A DNA stretch of 64,000 bases from Rhizobacter koreensis (GCF_013366375.1 NZ_JABWMJ010000015.1:28697-92696); one strand, 5' to 3'. Counted from the first letter of the stretch, positions 35,025 to 43,430 are shown. Translations and numbers: made by a program. The notes: generated from the letters alone by a model not told the origin.

Positions 35025-35260
35025 ACTACGCACCCATCCACACGTCGAACCCACATCAGGCCGACCGCATGTGGCTCCTGCTGGGAGGCCGAATCGAGCC
35101 CGTCCGAGGCACGGGCGAGAAGCGCTACCTGCATGAGCAGTTCAGCCATCCGTTGCGCACAAACGGGCGTCGACAGGACGTGCCAGCGAAGTTGCTGAGC
35201 CGGCTAAATCAGTTGCTGAAGGTGCGAGCGGCGAATGACCCGAGGTGGACTGAGGGGTGA
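35021..35260 (+). CDS. Small hypothetical protein
   Basis: A 79-residue protein starting at GTG, overlapping the previous stop as GTGA, with AGGAG 8 bases before. The segment WLLLGGRIEPVRGTGEKRYLHE and the end RRQDVPAKLLSRLNQLL look like a compact domain. No known function. Translationally coupled to the ribbon-helix-helix-like protein. Confidence 0.55.
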   Translation: MNYAPIHTSNPHQADRMWLLLGGRIEPVRGTGEKRYLHEQFSHPLRTNGRRQDVPAKLLSRLNQLLKVRAANDPRWTEG

Positions 35261-35278
35261 GGGCGATGGACCAGGTGG

Positions 35279-35749
35279 TCAGTGGTTCGCAAAGTCGTTG
35301 TACGGCGTTCCGAGGGCGATGGACACGTACATCTCAAGGAGCGCCTGTCGATTGGGGTCGACTTCCTCCACCACCCGAATGTCCATCTCACGCAGGCGTG
35401 CCTTTTGCGCCTCAAAGGCAGAACGGAACTTCTCCTGTGTCATCAAGTCAGCACGAGATCCCTCCGGTCTGTAGCTGGCCTTCGGAACCCCGCAAGCTTC
35501 GCGGGCTAGCCTGAATGCAAAGGCGGCCTTATGGTGGGTAGAGCTGACGGCACAGTGGCTCCGCAGGCGTTGGCGGATGCTGTCGCTTCTGCCGACGTAG
35601 AGGTGCTGGCCGCCTTCGGTAAGGAGGTAGATGCCACGCGCGGGGACGACCTGCTCAGCGAGCTCTGCATACTTGAACGGCGTCGACGCGACGAGCCGCT
35701 CGTACGCCGGGTGCAGCGCTTCGATGTACAGCCGGAAGGTTTCAATCAT
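35279..35749 (-). CDS. GIY-YIG nuclease family protein
   Basis: A 156-residue protein. GIYLLTEGGQHLYVGRSDSIRQRLRSH carries the GIY...YVG-type motif and the catalytic Arg, and a Glu is present in ALLEMYVSI at about residue 140. The GIY-YIG module fills most of the protein and no DNA-binding domain is attached. Possible roles are DNA repair or restriction-like cleavage. It originally lay downstream of the radC operon terminator (35778); IS66 now lies between them. Confidence 0.75.
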   Translation of the reverse strand: MIETFRLYIEALHPAYERLVASTPFKYAELAEQVVPARGIYLLTEGGQHLYVGRSDSIRQRLRSHCAVSSTHHKAAFAFRLAREACGVPKASYRPEGSRADLMTQEKFRSAFEAQKARLREMDIRVVEEVDPNRQALLEMYVSIALGTPYNDFANH

Positions 35750-35777
35750 GCCAGCCGTATTCTGGCCGCCCCGCAGA

Positions 35778-35808
35778 AAGGGGCGCTCGCCTCACAGCGG
35801 CGCCCCTT
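35778..35808 (-). terminator. Rho-independent terminator of the radC operon, displaced by IS66
   Basis: A 9-bp stem AAGGGGCGC/GCGCCCCTT followed on the minus strand by TTTCT. Without the IS66 element it would lie about 30-60 bp beyond the stop of the gene at 38438, so it is the likely end of that minus-strand operon. Confidence 0.6.
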
Positions 35809-35810
35809 CG

Positions 35811-35818
35811 CCAGTTTT
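35811..35818. repeat. IS66 target site duplication, left
   Basis: CCAGTTTT, repeated exactly at 38410-38417. An 8-bp duplication is the rule for IS66. Confidence 0.92.
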
Positions 35819-35902
35819 GTAAGCGCTCAATAGACCCCGCCCTTGCGGCGTCGAGGTCTGCCTGACAGCCTACGTTCCCACGTAGATGAACGTGGGAACG
35901 TG

Positions 35903-36343
35903 ATGTCAGAGTCGATGGAGGAGTTGGCGCGGCGGCTTGTGGTCGGCCGCAAGCGCGACGGCCGCAGTGTGTACGACGAGGTGGCCAAGGCCGAACTGGT
36001 GGCCGCATGCGGCAAGCCCGGCGCGTCGGTGTCGCGGCTGGCGCGCGAGTGCGGAGTCAACGCCAACCAACTCAGCCGCTGGGTACGCGAGCACAGCCAG
36101 CGTCTGCAGCGTTCACTGACGGCGCCGCCGGCGACGAGCGCGGCGTTCTTGGCGGTGCCGCTCGAGGTGGCCCCGCCGATGCCGCTGACGAGCGTGGAGG
36201 CGCCACCGGCCGTGCGGCTGGGCCTGCAGGCCCGCCTGCCCAACGGCGTGGTCGTCGAGCTGCGGGAGTGCGACCTGCATCAGGCCGCCGAGGTCATCGA
36301 AGCGCTCGGGAGGGTGCGTTGTTCCGCCTCGACGAAGCGCTGA
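35903..36343 (+). CDS. tnpA: IS66 accessory protein TnpA
   Basis: A 146-residue protein with the HTH AACGKPGASVSRLARECGVNANQLSRWVRE typical of IS66 OrfA. It is needed for IS66 transposition. The start ATG at 35903 is chosen by family alignment. Its end overlaps tnpB by 25 bases in another frame. Confidence 0.9.
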   Translation: MSESMEELARRLVVGRKRDGRSVYDEVAKAELVAACGKPGASVSRLARECGVNANQLSRWVREHSQRLQRSLTAPPATSAAFLAVPLEVAPPMPLTSVEAPPAVRLGLQARLPNGVVVELRECDLHQAAEVIEALGRVRCSASTKR

Positions 36344-36669
36344 AGGTCTACCTGCACCGCGAGCCCATCGACTTCAGACTGAACATCAACGGCCTGGCGC
36401 TGCTGGTGGACAAGGCGTTGGGCCTGGATCCGTTCGCGCCCTGCGTGTACGTGTTCAGCAACCGGCGGCGCAACCGCGTGAAGATCCTTGGCTGGGACCG
36501 CAACGGCTTCTGGCTGCTGCTCAAGCGCCTGGAGCAGGACCGCTTCATCTGGCCGAGTGCCGAGGCGATACCCGCGTTGACGGTCGAGCAGTTGCACTGG
36601 CTGCTCGAAGGCATCGACATCGCCATCGTGCAGCGCCATCCACACCGGCTGTACGAGCGCGTGGCCTGA
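36319..36669 (+). CDS. tnpB: IS66 accessory protein TnpB
   Basis: A 116-residue protein with the IS66 Orf2 core FAPCVYVFSNRRRNRVKILGWDRNGFWL. The start is a TTG with GGGAGG 6 bases upstream, inside the end of tnpA; no ATG fits the conserved N-terminus. It is required together with TnpA and TnpC. Confidence 0.9.
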   Translation: MFRLDEALKVYLHREPIDFRLNINGLALLVDKALGLDPFAPCVYVFSNRRRNRVKILGWDRNGFWLLLKRLEQDRFIWPSAEAIPALTVEQLHWLLEGIDIAIVQRHPHRLYERVA

Positions 36670-36773
36670 AGGCCGCACCACTGTACGGGTTGGTTGCGCC
36701 CGGTCGGCGCAGTTACGGCCCGATGCGAAGATCGACGCCTCGTCGGCGGACGTGACGCTGAGAATGCGCGCCG

Positions 36774-38357
36774 ATGGCCGACATGCCCGACGCCCAAGAG
36801 ATCGAAGCGCTGAAGAAGGCGTTGGCCCAGGCGCAGAGCGAGCTTCGCCTGGTGCGCACCGAGCGCGACCTGCTGCAGGAGCAGCTCAACCGCTTCAAGC
36901 GGCAGCTGTTCGACGCCAAGAGCGAAGCCGCCGGTGGAGCGCACCAGAAGGACCTGTTCTTCGACGAGGCCGAGGCCGAAGGCGCCCAGGCGCAGCCGCT
37001 GGGCGAGGACGGCCAGGACGGCGAAGGCGACCAGCTCGATGTACCGGCGCACAAGCGCGCCAGGCGCGGCCGCAAGCCTCTGGACGCGGCGCTGCCGCGC
37101 GAGGTCGTGCGTCACGAACTGCCCGAAGGCGAGCGCGTATGCCCGCACGACGGCGCGGCGCTGGCCGAGATCGGCGTGGAGGTCAGCGAGCAGTTGGACA
37201 TCATCCCGCAGCAGGTTCGCGTGATCCGCCACGAGCGGGTGAAGTACGCCTGCCCCTGCTGCGACGGTGGGCTGCGTCTGGCCCCCAGGCCGCCACAGGT
37301 GATCCCCAAGGGATTGCTGACCGAGGCTGCGCTGGCCTGGGTGATCGGTGCGAAGTACCTGGATGGGCTGCCGCTGTACCGGCAGGCGGCGCTGCTGGGC
37401 CGCTTCGGTGGCGCGCACTGGTCGCGCAACACGCTGGCGGCCGGCGTCGTGCGCGTGGGTGCTGCCACGCAGCCGGTGATCAACCTGCTGCGCGACGCGC
37501 TGCTGGAAGCTCCGATCGTCCACGGTGACGAGACCGAGGTGCAGGTGCTCAAGGAGCCGGGCAGAAAGGCCCAGGCCAGAAGCTACATGTGGGTGCAGAT
37601 GACCCAGGCCAGCGGCGAGGACGGCACGGGCCCGCCGATCCGACTGTTCGGCTACCGGCCCAGCCGTAGCACCGAGGCGGCCAAGGCACTGTACGAAGGC
37701 ATGCGTCCGGGTGCCGTGCTGATGAGCGACGGCTACGAGTCCTACGAGGTCGTGGCACGGCGCCACGGCCTCGTGCACCTGGGCTGCTGGGCGCATTGCC
37801 GTCGGTACTTCCACGACGCCTTGCAGGCGCTGCCCAAGGACAAGCGAGGGCCAGACCAGCTGGCTGCGCGGTTCATCGAGCTGATCGGCAGGCTGTACCA
37901 CGTCGAGGCCCAGGCCAGGCGCGACGAGGTCGAGACGCAGGCACTGCTGCATCGACGCCAGCAGCACAGCAAGCCGGTGCTCGATCAGATCAGGGAACTG
38001 GCGCTGCAGCATCTGCACGGCGTTCTGCCCGGCAGCCTGCTGGGCAAGGCGCTGCACTACGTCACTGCGCAGTGGCCCAAGCTGGAGCGCTACGTGCAGG
38101 ACGGCAGCTACCCGATCGACAACAACGACTGCGAGAACGCGATCCGCCCCTTCGTCGTCGGAAGACGCAACTGGCTGTTCGCCGACACGCAGGCTGGTGC
38201 CAACGCCAGCGCGAACCTGTACTCGCTGCTGCAGACCTGCCTGGTCAACGGCATCGATGGGTACCGATACCTCAAGGCACTGCTCGTGCAACTGCCCAAC
38301 GCCAAGACCGCAGAAGACTTCGAGGCCCTGCTGCCCTGGCGGATCGCGCTCACCTGA
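36774..38357 (+). CDS. tnpC: IS66 transposase TnpC
   Basis: A 527-residue DDE transposase with an N-terminal leucine-rich coiled coil (TERDLLQEQLNRFKRQLF). The zinc-finger-like region has CPHDG and CPCCDGG. DDE residues lie in HGDETEVQ, LMSDGYESY and NDCENAIRPFVVGRRNW. It is full length and appears functional. Confidence 0.95.
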   Translation: MADMPDAQEIEALKKALAQAQSELRLVRTERDLLQEQLNRFKRQLFDAKSEAAGGAHQKDLFFDEAEAEGAQAQPLGEDGQDGEGDQLDVPAHKRARRGRKPLDAALPREVVRHELPEGERVCPHDGAALAEIGVEVSEQLDIIPQQVRVIRHERVKYACPCCDGGLRLAPRPPQVIPKGLLTEAALAWVIGAKYLDGLPLYRQAALLGRFGGAHWSRNTLAAGVVRVGAATQPVINLLRDALLEAPIVHGDETEVQVLKEPGRKAQARSYMWVQMTQASGEDGTGPPIRLFGYRPSRSTEAAKALYEGMRPGAVLMSDGYESYEVVARRHGLVHLGCWAHCRRYFHDALQALPKDKRGPDQLAARFIELIGRLYHVEAQARRDEVETQALLHRRQQHSKPVLDQIRELALQHLHGVLPGSLLGKALHYVTAQWPKLERYVQDGSYPIDNNDCENAIRPFVVGRRNWLFADTQAGANASANLYSLLQTCLVNGIDGYRYLKALLVQLPNAKTAEDFEALLPWRIALT

Positions 38358-38409
38358 GATCGATCATCGTTCATGCCGCGCGCAAGGACGCGGTCTATTG
38401 AGCGCTTAC

Positions 38410-38417
38410 CCAGTTTT
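38410..38417. repeat. IS66 target site duplication, right
   Basis: CCAGTTTT, identical to 35811-35818. Confidence 0.92.
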
Positions 38418-38437
38418 GCAGTCTGTGCGGCCGCTCG

Positions 38438-38893
38438 TCAGAGCGGATTGCTGGCCAGCAACTCCGCGAATCCAGCATTCATCGGGAGATTCGGGGGATC
38501 CGAGGTGCTGAAGGCGGGCGGCACCTCCTCTGATCGAAGGCGCTGCTCGCGCACCGCCAGGTCATAGGCTTGCTTGCGCTCGTACCAGGCCAGCTCGTAT
38601 CGGGCAATCGCGTCCCACTCGCCGGGTGCGGATTGCTCAACCTCGTAGGCGAACTCGACAGCCTGGCTGTCACTTTCGTCGTACCGGATCGAGACCTCGC
38701 GGTAGTTGCCGAAGTCGTGGGGATGCGTGCGGCCGACGTAGGCGACCGGCAGGCCCGCGGGAACTGGGAAGAGCCGGGCCAGCATGCGGCGAAAAACCTC
38801 GCACTCACGCAGTGAGGCTTCGGTGTAGTCCGAACTGCCGACCTGGGCGCAGTTCTCTTCGCCCGGGACCGGGCCGATTTCGATGTAGGGCAT
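38438..38893 (-). CDS. Hypothetical protein of radC operon
   Basis: A 151-residue acidic protein. MPYIEIGPVPGEENCAQVGSSDY and VAYVGRTHPHDFGNYREVSIRYD suggest a compact alpha/beta fold, with a helical C-terminus (YELAWYERKQAYDLA). No family recognised. The ATG at 38893 has GGAG at 7 bases; the ATG at 38899 is too close to it. Last gene of the minus-strand radC operon, with its terminator displaced by IS66. Two GC-rich hairpins (38906-38965) lie in front. Confidence 0.6.
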   Translation of the reverse strand: MPYIEIGPVPGEENCAQVGSSDYTEASLRECEVFRRMLARLFPVPAGLPVAYVGRTHPHDFGNYREVSIRYDESDSQAVEFAYEVEQSAPGEWDAIARYELAWYERKQAYDLAVREQRLRSEEVPPAFSTSDPPNLPMNAGFAELLASNPL

Positions 38894-38970
38894 GAACATG
38901 CTCCGGAGGGCGCGCCGAGATGGCGCGCGGGGTGGAAGGGGGTGCGGCGCCTTCAGCGCCGCGCAAGCCT

Positions 38971-39168
38971 TCAGTCGATCGCCAGGGCCGCTCGGGCCTC
39001 TTCGTCGCTGAGGAAGATGTCGCGCTCGCAGTCGTAGTACGCGTGTTCGCCCTTGGTGGTGTTCCACATGTAGAGCAACGTGCGTCCGGTGCGAGTCCGG
39101 GTGGGGCGCTCGGTGCCGCCGCATGCGGGCACCCAGTGGTCGCCGGCCTGATCGGTGAGCTCGTTCAC
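38971..39168 (-). CDS. Small hypothetical protein, coupled to radC
   Basis: A 65-residue protein starting at GTG that overlaps the radC stop as GTGA. The segment WVPACGGTERPTRTRTGRTLLYMWN and YYDCERDIFLSDEEARAAL look like a small conserved plasmid protein. Function unknown. Its coupling to radC suggests they are made together. Confidence 0.6.
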   Translation of the reverse strand: MNELTDQAGDHWVPACGGTERPTRTRTGRTLLYMWNTTKGEHAYYDCERDIFLSDEEARAALAID

Positions 39169-39755
39169 AGCAGGCCTCGTTCGGCCATCGAGGTCAACGA
39201 GCTGCCGTTGGCCGCGACGATGATGTGATCGATGATGCGAACGTCGACCAGCGACAGCGCTTGGCGCAACGTGGCGGTGAGGAATTCGTCGGCCCGGCTC
39301 GGCTCTGTCTGCGACGACGGGTGAACGTGGCTCAGGCAGACAGCAGCTGCGTTGAAGTGCAAGGCGCGCTTGACCACTTCTCGCGGGTACACCGAGGTCT
39401 GGGTCAAGGTGCCGGCGAACAACTCCTCGACCTCGATGACGCGGTGGTTCGCGTCGAGGAAGACGACGACGAAGGTCTCACGTTCGGCGCCGGCGAAGTA
39501 GACGCGCAGGAAGTCCTTCATGGCCGACGGAGAGTCGATCAGCGAACGGCCCTTGATCGCGTCTGCCGCGATCCGTGTGAGCAGTTCGTGTGCCGCAGCC
39601 AGCACGTGGCGCAGCCGGCCCTCGCGAGCCGTGGCGGGAGCCGGGATGTAGTCCAGCACTGCGTTGTCGGAGCAGACGAGCGGCTGTTGCGATTCGCTGG
39701 ACGGGTTCAGCACGATCGCCTCGAGTTGCGGGCGATCCAGCAAGGTGAGATTCAT
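39165..39755 (-). CDS. radC: RadC-family JAB-domain protein
   Basis: A 196-residue protein with only the RadC JAB domain. The metal-site signature is SHVHPSSQTEPSRADEFLT (HxHP...S..D, with Val for the usual Asn), preceded by RETFVVVFLDANHRVI. RadC-like proteins are common on mobile elements; the role in repair is disputed. The ATG at 39755 has AGAGG 8 bases upstream. A leader hairpin of the radC RNA type (39781-39812) precedes it. It follows a small gene at 39844. Confidence 0.88.
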   Translation of the reverse strand: MNLTLLDRPQLEAIVLNPSSESQQPLVCSDNAVLDYIPAPATAREGRLRHVLAAAHELLTRIAADAIKGRSLIDSPSAMKDFLRVYFAGAERETFVVVFLDANHRVIEVEELFAGTLTQTSVYPREVVKRALHFNAAAVCLSHVHPSSQTEPSRADEFLTATLRQALSLVDVRIIDHIIVAANGSSLTSMAERGLL

Positions 39756-39780
39756 GGGGTGGACCTCTTGGATGAAGAGG

Positions 39781-39812
39781 GACACCGACCCCGAGGGACG
39801 GTGATCCCTCGT
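39781..39812 (-). ncRNA. radC-motif-like leader RNA in front of radC
   Basis: Minus strand GAGGGATCACCGTCCCTC forms a 6-bp hairpin followed by GGGGTCGGTGTC, about 26 bases upstream of the start codon. This is the eponymous context of the radC RNA motif. Judged by eye only. Confidence 0.65.
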
Positions 39813-39843
39813 GGGTGTTGCGCGGCGCGGGCCGCGCGGCCTT

Positions 39844-40092
39844 CTAGACCTCTCCCAGGCGGACGCCGGAGCCGAAGTCGATGCCGCTGATGCGGTACTG
39901 GGTGTGGTTGTCGAGAGCGCGCACCGTGAGCGTGTGCGTGGTCTCGATGGTGACGACCTCGCAGGTACCGAGGCGGCGCGTGGCCACCAGGTCACCGCGA
40001 CCCAGAGCGCCTTCGCGCTTGAGCCTGACGAGGCGGACCACACCGGGGGGGATCCAGGGGGCCTCCGAGGGGAGGGCTTGTGTCGATGCCAT
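39844..40092 (-). CDS. Small hypothetical protein, first gene of radC operon
   Basis: An 82-residue protein. A predicted beta-rich core GDLVATRRLGTCEVVTIETTHTLTVRALDN suggests an SH3-like fold. The ATG at 40092 has GGAG 6 bases before. A leader hairpin (40112-40148) and repeat C lie upstream. Function unknown. Confidence 0.55.
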   Translation of the reverse strand: MASTQALPSEAPWIPPGVVRLVRLKREGALGRGDLVATRRLGTCEVVTIETTHTLTVRALDNHTQYRISGIDFGSGVRLGEV

Positions 40093-40111
40093 GGTGCGCT
40101 CCATCAAGGAG

Positions 40112-40148
40112 TGGGCACCACCCCGCCGGGCCGGTGCCCGGTTGGGGT
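40112..40148 (-). ncRNA. radC-motif-like leader RNA, gene 39844-40092
   Basis: Minus strand CCGGGCACCGGCCCGG hairpin followed by CGGGGTGGTG, 20 bases before the start. It has the same hairpin plus CGGGG layout as the other leaders. Confidence 0.5.
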
Positions 40149-40185
40149 CGATGACGCTGCCGGAGGGACAGCGCGCGGATTCACA

Positions 40186-40208
40186 TGCGGGTCACGACCG
40201 CTAACGCC
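40186..40208. repeat. Divergent-promoter repeat, copy C
   Basis: Contains GCGGGTCACGACCGCTAACG, identical over 23 bp to copy A, preceded by GCGGATTCACAT. It lies 378 bp before the ParB-like start codon. Confidence 0.75.
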
Positions 40209-40320
40209 ACCGCTTGCGCGATGGATACCTCCTCGCGATGAGGACCGGCCGCAAGGCCGAGTAGAGGTGCGCCCAGTATCGCAACGGTGCGCGGGCGCTG
40301 CAACGGGCCTCGCTTGATCG

Positions 40321-40332
40321 GCGCATGTTCAT
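40321..40332. repeat. GCGCATGTTCAT box, copy C
   Basis: Identical to 4356-4367 and 53821-53832; here preceded by TCG and followed by AGGGCG. It lies 113 bp beyond repeat C. Confidence 0.45.
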
Positions 40333-40585
40333 AGGGCGCTTTCGAGCGTTGAAGTGCGGGCGTCGCAACGGAGCATGCATTCCTCTTGCCGGACCACCGC
40401 GACGGGCCGGCGCGGCAAGCGGATCGATGGCAGAGCGTCATGGCCGGTTGGCATGGTACGGAAGGGCAGTCCGGGGCGCGTCGCCCAGGACCCGTTCGGA
40501 CCGCCTCGACCCTTGCAGGTGGGGGGCCGCGCGGGAACATGGTTTCACGCTTCGAAGGAAGCGCACTCAGACCGAAGGAGTCGAC

Positions 40586-42409
40586 ATGAACGACACAACG
40601 ACCCAGGATCGGCCGGTGCAGCCCACGCTGCAGGTCGGGCAGATCGTGCCGGGGCAGAACTACCGGGAGCACTACGACGCGAAGGCCCTGGACGAACTGC
40701 GCGAACAGGTGAAGGCCGCGGGTGGCATCAAGAGCCCGATCATGGTCCGCCCGCATCCCACGCAGGACGGGCTTTGGGAAATCGTCTACGGGCACCGCCG
40801 CTGGATGGTCGCCGGCGAAGAGTATGGGCAGACCTACGACATGCCCGTCACCATCGAAGACCTGAGCGATGCCGAGGCGCGGGCGCTGGGCATCATCGAG
40901 AACAAGGGGCGCGACAACCCGAGTGCCATCGAGGAAGCCAAGGGCGCGGCCGACCTGCTGCGCTACAACGCAGGAGACAAGGAGAAGACGGCCAACCAGC
41001 TGGGCTGGAAGCTGCGCGAGTTGGACAACCGGCTGCTCCTGCTGAACTGCGCGCCGGAAGTGCAGCAAGCGGTGATCGAGCGCCACGCGAACATCAGCAT
41101 CGGACACGCGGAACTGCTGGCGGGTCTGCCGCAGGACCGGCAGGTCAAGGTGCTGGCCGGCATCCTGCAGCACAAGGTGCCGGTGGAGGTGTTGAAGAAG
41201 CAACTCGGGCAGTTCGCCAAGCGGCTGTCGGAGGCCATCTTCGACACGGCGCAATGCCTGGGCTGCCCGCACAACTCGGCTCAGCAGGCCGCGCTGTTCG
41301 ATGCGTCCATCGGCGAGGGCTACTGCCAGCATCCGACCCACTACGACGAACTGACGATGGCGGCTCTGGAGGCCAAGGCCGAGCCGCTGCGCGAGCGCTT
41401 CCAGGTGATCCGCTTCATCAAGCCCGAAGACGGTTTCGTACCGCTGGCAGTGGCCGCAGACGGGCCTTTGGGCGTGGGTGCGGAGCAGATGGAAGCCTGC
41501 AAGGGGTGCGCCAGCTTCGGATGCAGCGTCTCGGCGATCCCGGGCCACTACGGGGAAGTCGCCGAGTCCCTTTGCTTCGATGCGGCGTGCAACAGCACGA
41601 AGGTGGCTGCGCGACGCAGGGCCGAACGGGATGCCGCCAAGCCGCCTGCGGCGCAGAAGGACGTCAAGGGCGCAGGTGGCGCAAAGCCCACGGGTATGGC
41701 GGGCGCGGAGCCGGCCGCAGAGCCGGCGAAGCCGCGCAACCAAGTGCCGGGCAAGGTGGTCACCCACCGGACCGAGTTCTGGCGCAAGACGGTGGCGAAC
41801 CAGCTGATGGCCCAGGGCGAGCGGAACCAGCGGGTGCTGGCCGCCCTGGTGCTGGCGCGCGAGACACGAGCGGTCAATGCGGATCGATACGCCGACGTTG
41901 CCGTCAAGCTCGCTGGCATCAACAAGCCGGGCATCGGCGACGCTCCGTTGAAGAAGATGCTGGAGCAGGCTGATGCCGTCGCGACGGACGCGCTGGATGC
42001 ACTGGTCAAGGCCGTGACGGCATCGGCAGCCTACGGCATCGACACGGAGGGGCTGGAGGCCTTGCTGAACTACCTCGAAGTCGATGAGGCGCGGCACTTC
42101 ACCTTGAACGACGAGTACCTGAACCTGCTGACGGTCAGCGAACTGGAGTCGCTGGCCGAAGAGGTCGGGCTCAGGAAGGCGATGGGCGAGCGGTACGCGA
42201 AGGCGAAGGCCGGCAAGCGGGCGGACTTCATCCAAGCGCTGCTCGCCGTCGAGGGCTTCGCCTACCGAGGCACGGTGCCGAAGGCGATGCGCTATCCGCG
42301 CCGCAAGTTCAAGTACGCCAGCCGCACGCCGGCCGCAGAAGGGGCGACGCAATCGCCGAGCGAAACGGGCGAAGCGCGCCGCGAACCGGAGGCCTCGCCG
42401 GCTGCGTGA
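40586..42409 (+). CDS. PRTRC system ParB family protein
   Basis: A 607-residue protein. The N-terminal ParB/Srx domain includes IKSPIMVRPH and IVYGHRRWMVAGEE, then an HTH region (EKTANQLGWKLRELDNRLLLLNC). Three Cys clusters (CLGCPHN, CKGCASFGC, LCFDAACNS) suggest zinc binding. A helical C-terminal domain ends LLNYLEVDEARHF. GAAGGAG lies 5 bases before the ATG. It leads the PRTRC cassette (ParB-related, ThiF-related), a conserved plasmid set of unknown process. It may bind DNA to recruit or regulate the cassette's ubiquitin-like components. Confidence 0.9.
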   Translation: MNDTTTQDRPVQPTLQVGQIVPGQNYREHYDAKALDELREQVKAAGGIKSPIMVRPHPTQDGLWEIVYGHRRWMVAGEEYGQTYDMPVTIEDLSDAEARALGIIENKGRDNPSAIEEAKGAADLLRYNAGDKEKTANQLGWKLRELDNRLLLLNCAPEVQQAVIERHANISIGHAELLAGLPQDRQVKVLAGILQHKVPVEVLKKQLGQFAKRLSEAIFDTAQCLGCPHNSAQQAALFDASIGEGYCQHPTHYDELTMAALEAKAEPLRERFQVIRFIKPEDGFVPLAVAADGPLGVGAEQMEACKGCASFGCSVSAIPGHYGEVAESLCFDAACNSTKVAARRRAERDAAKPPAAQKDVKGAGGAKPTGMAGAEPAAEPAKPRNQVPGKVVTHRTEFWRKTVANQLMAQGERNQRVLAALVLARETRAVNADRYADVAVKLAGINKPGIGDAPLKKMLEQADAVATDALDALVKAVTASAAYGIDTEGLEALLNYLEVDEARHFTLNDEYLNLLTVSELESLAEEVGLRKAMGERYAKAKAGKRADFIQALLAVEGFAYRGTVPKAMRYPRRKFKYASRTPAAEGATQSPSETGEARREPEASPAA

Positions 42410-42482
42410 GCCCTCGACAAGCGAGGGGTGACTCCTACGATGACTTCGAGGGTCATCCCTCGCGCAACAGGAGATTCAAGCA

Positions 42483-42983
42483 ATGTTCAAAGAGCTTTTC
42501 CCGATGGCAGCCAAGGGCCCGTTCAGCCTGCTGCTGTCGGCGGACGAGGGCAGCGGCCTCATGACGGTGGTGGTCGTGCCCAAGACCTCGGACAGCGGCA
42601 AGGACGTGCCGGCGCTGGCCATGCCGCTGAAGCTGACCGCCACGGCGGAGGAACTGGACGCCGGATTCGTGCAGGCGCTGGCTAGTTTCGCGACGCGGCG
42701 CACCAGCCTGGACGAGCAGGTGGCGGCGACGAACGAAGTCCTGGACGCAGCCCGGGCCGCATCCGTCAAGAAGGGCGCCGAAGCGGTCACCAAGGCGGGC
42801 GCGAAGGCCACCACCAGGACTGCTGCGCGGCCCGTCGCCGACGCTGGCGATGCCGAACACGACGACGACGATGGCGGCGGCAGCGCGGTCGATGGCGCAT
42901 CGACGCCGGCGCCGGTCGGCAACGAGCCGAAGGCAACGACACCGGTGGGCGGTGCGGGCATGCCCGACCTGTTCGGCGCCTGA
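42483..42983 (+). CDS. PRTRC system protein E
   Basis: A 166-residue protein. The start MFKELFPMAAKGPFSLLLSADEG and the middle PLKLTATAEELDAGFVQALASFATRRTSLDEQV match family E. A low-complexity, acidic linker (EHDDDDGGGSAVDG) precedes a short C-terminal tail GMPDLFGA, possibly a clamp- or protein-interaction motif. AGGAG lies 10 bases upstream. A hairpin (CGAGGGGTGAC...GGTCATCCCTCG, about 42423-42464) lies in its leader. Function unknown. Confidence 0.85.
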   Translation: MFKELFPMAAKGPFSLLLSADEGSGLMTVVVVPKTSDSGKDVPALAMPLKLTATAEELDAGFVQALASFATRRTSLDEQVAATNEVLDAARAASVKKGAEAVTKAGAKATTRTAARPVADAGDAEHDDDDGGGSAVDGASTPAPVGNEPKATTPVGGAGMPDLFGA

Positions 42984-42998
42984 GGGGAGGAACGCATC

Positions 42999-43205
42999 AT
43001 GTCCATCGTTGTTGCGGCCCTGTCCCGATGCTTCAAGTACAACGGGCTGACGCTGCCCGACATCCCGGGGCTGACGATCGAACAGGTCAAGGAGGTCTAC
43101 GCGGCGCAGTACCCGGAACTGCTGACCGCTGAGGCGCAGGTCGGGGAGGTGGTCCGTGGCGTCCAGGAAGTCGCCTTCAAGCGTGCGGTCGGCACCAAGG
43201 GCTGA
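42999..43205 (+). CDS. PRTRC system protein C (prokaryotic ubiquitin-like)
   Basis: A 68-residue protein with a beta-grasp-like pattern: LSRCFKYNGLTLPDIPGLTIEQVKEVYAAQYPELLTAE, and the conserved end AVGTKG. Family C is classed with prokaryotic ubiquitin-like proteins, and its terminal glycine would be the conjugation point. Together with B (E2-like), A (JAB) and ThiF (E1-like) it makes a possible ubiquitin-like pathway. Conjugation by PRTRC has not been shown. Confidence 0.85.
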   Translation: MSIVVAALSRCFKYNGLTLPDIPGLTIEQVKEVYAAQYPELLTAEAQVGEVVRGVQEVAFKRAVGTKG

Positions 43206-43428
43206 TCGAGGCGATCCGGTCGCGCGGTATGCAGCGCGGCTGGACCGCCTTCTCGGTCAATCGGATCAAGGGGAGGCCGGCGCCCTTGAAGCCGCGATGC
43301 TGGACGAGAGACTGGTCCAGGTGAGCACCGTCGTGCATCGATTCGCCGAAGACGTCTGGGGTCAGCCCCGGGGCGACCGTCAGGAGCGGATGGTGGTGCG
43401 CGGTGTGCTTCTTCCCCCCTTGATCTGA
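43156..43428 (+). CDS. Small hypothetical protein within PRTRC cassette
   Basis: A possible 90-residue protein starting at GTG 43156 with GGAGG 6 bases upstream, overlapping protein C by 50 bases in another frame and ending 2 bases before the protein F start. Its C-terminal part (RYAARLDRLLGQSD, LVQVSTVVHRFAEDVWG, VVRGVLLPPL) looks protein-like. If not translated, 225 bp would be left untranslated within a tight operon. Confidence 0.45.
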   Translation: MASRKSPSSVRSAPRADRGDPVARYAARLDRLLGQSDQGEAGALEAAMLDERLVQVSTVVHRFAEDVWGQPRGDRQERMVVRGVLLPPLI

Positions 43429-43430
43429 AC

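Larger units (their letters stand above)
35819..38409 (+). mobile_element. IS66-family insertion sequence
   Basis: A 2591-bp element with inverted ends GTAAGCGCTCAATAGACC at 35819 and its complement ending at 38409, flanked by the 8-bp duplication CCAGTTTT. It encodes tnpA, tnpB and tnpC in the IS66 order. It is complete. It has entered the spacer between gene 38438-38893 and the terminator at 35778, without breaking a coding region. Confidence 0.95.
40093..40585. promoter_or_regulatory. Divergent intergenic region C (radC operon / PRTRC cassette)
   Basis: A 490-bp divergent region. It contains the leader hairpin 40112-40148, repeat C, the box GCGCATGTTCAT at 40321, and a second partial repeat TTGAAGTGCGGGCGTCGC near 40349. 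No gene is visible in it; the frame open from 40325 only becomes credible at the ParB start. Confidence 0.6.
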
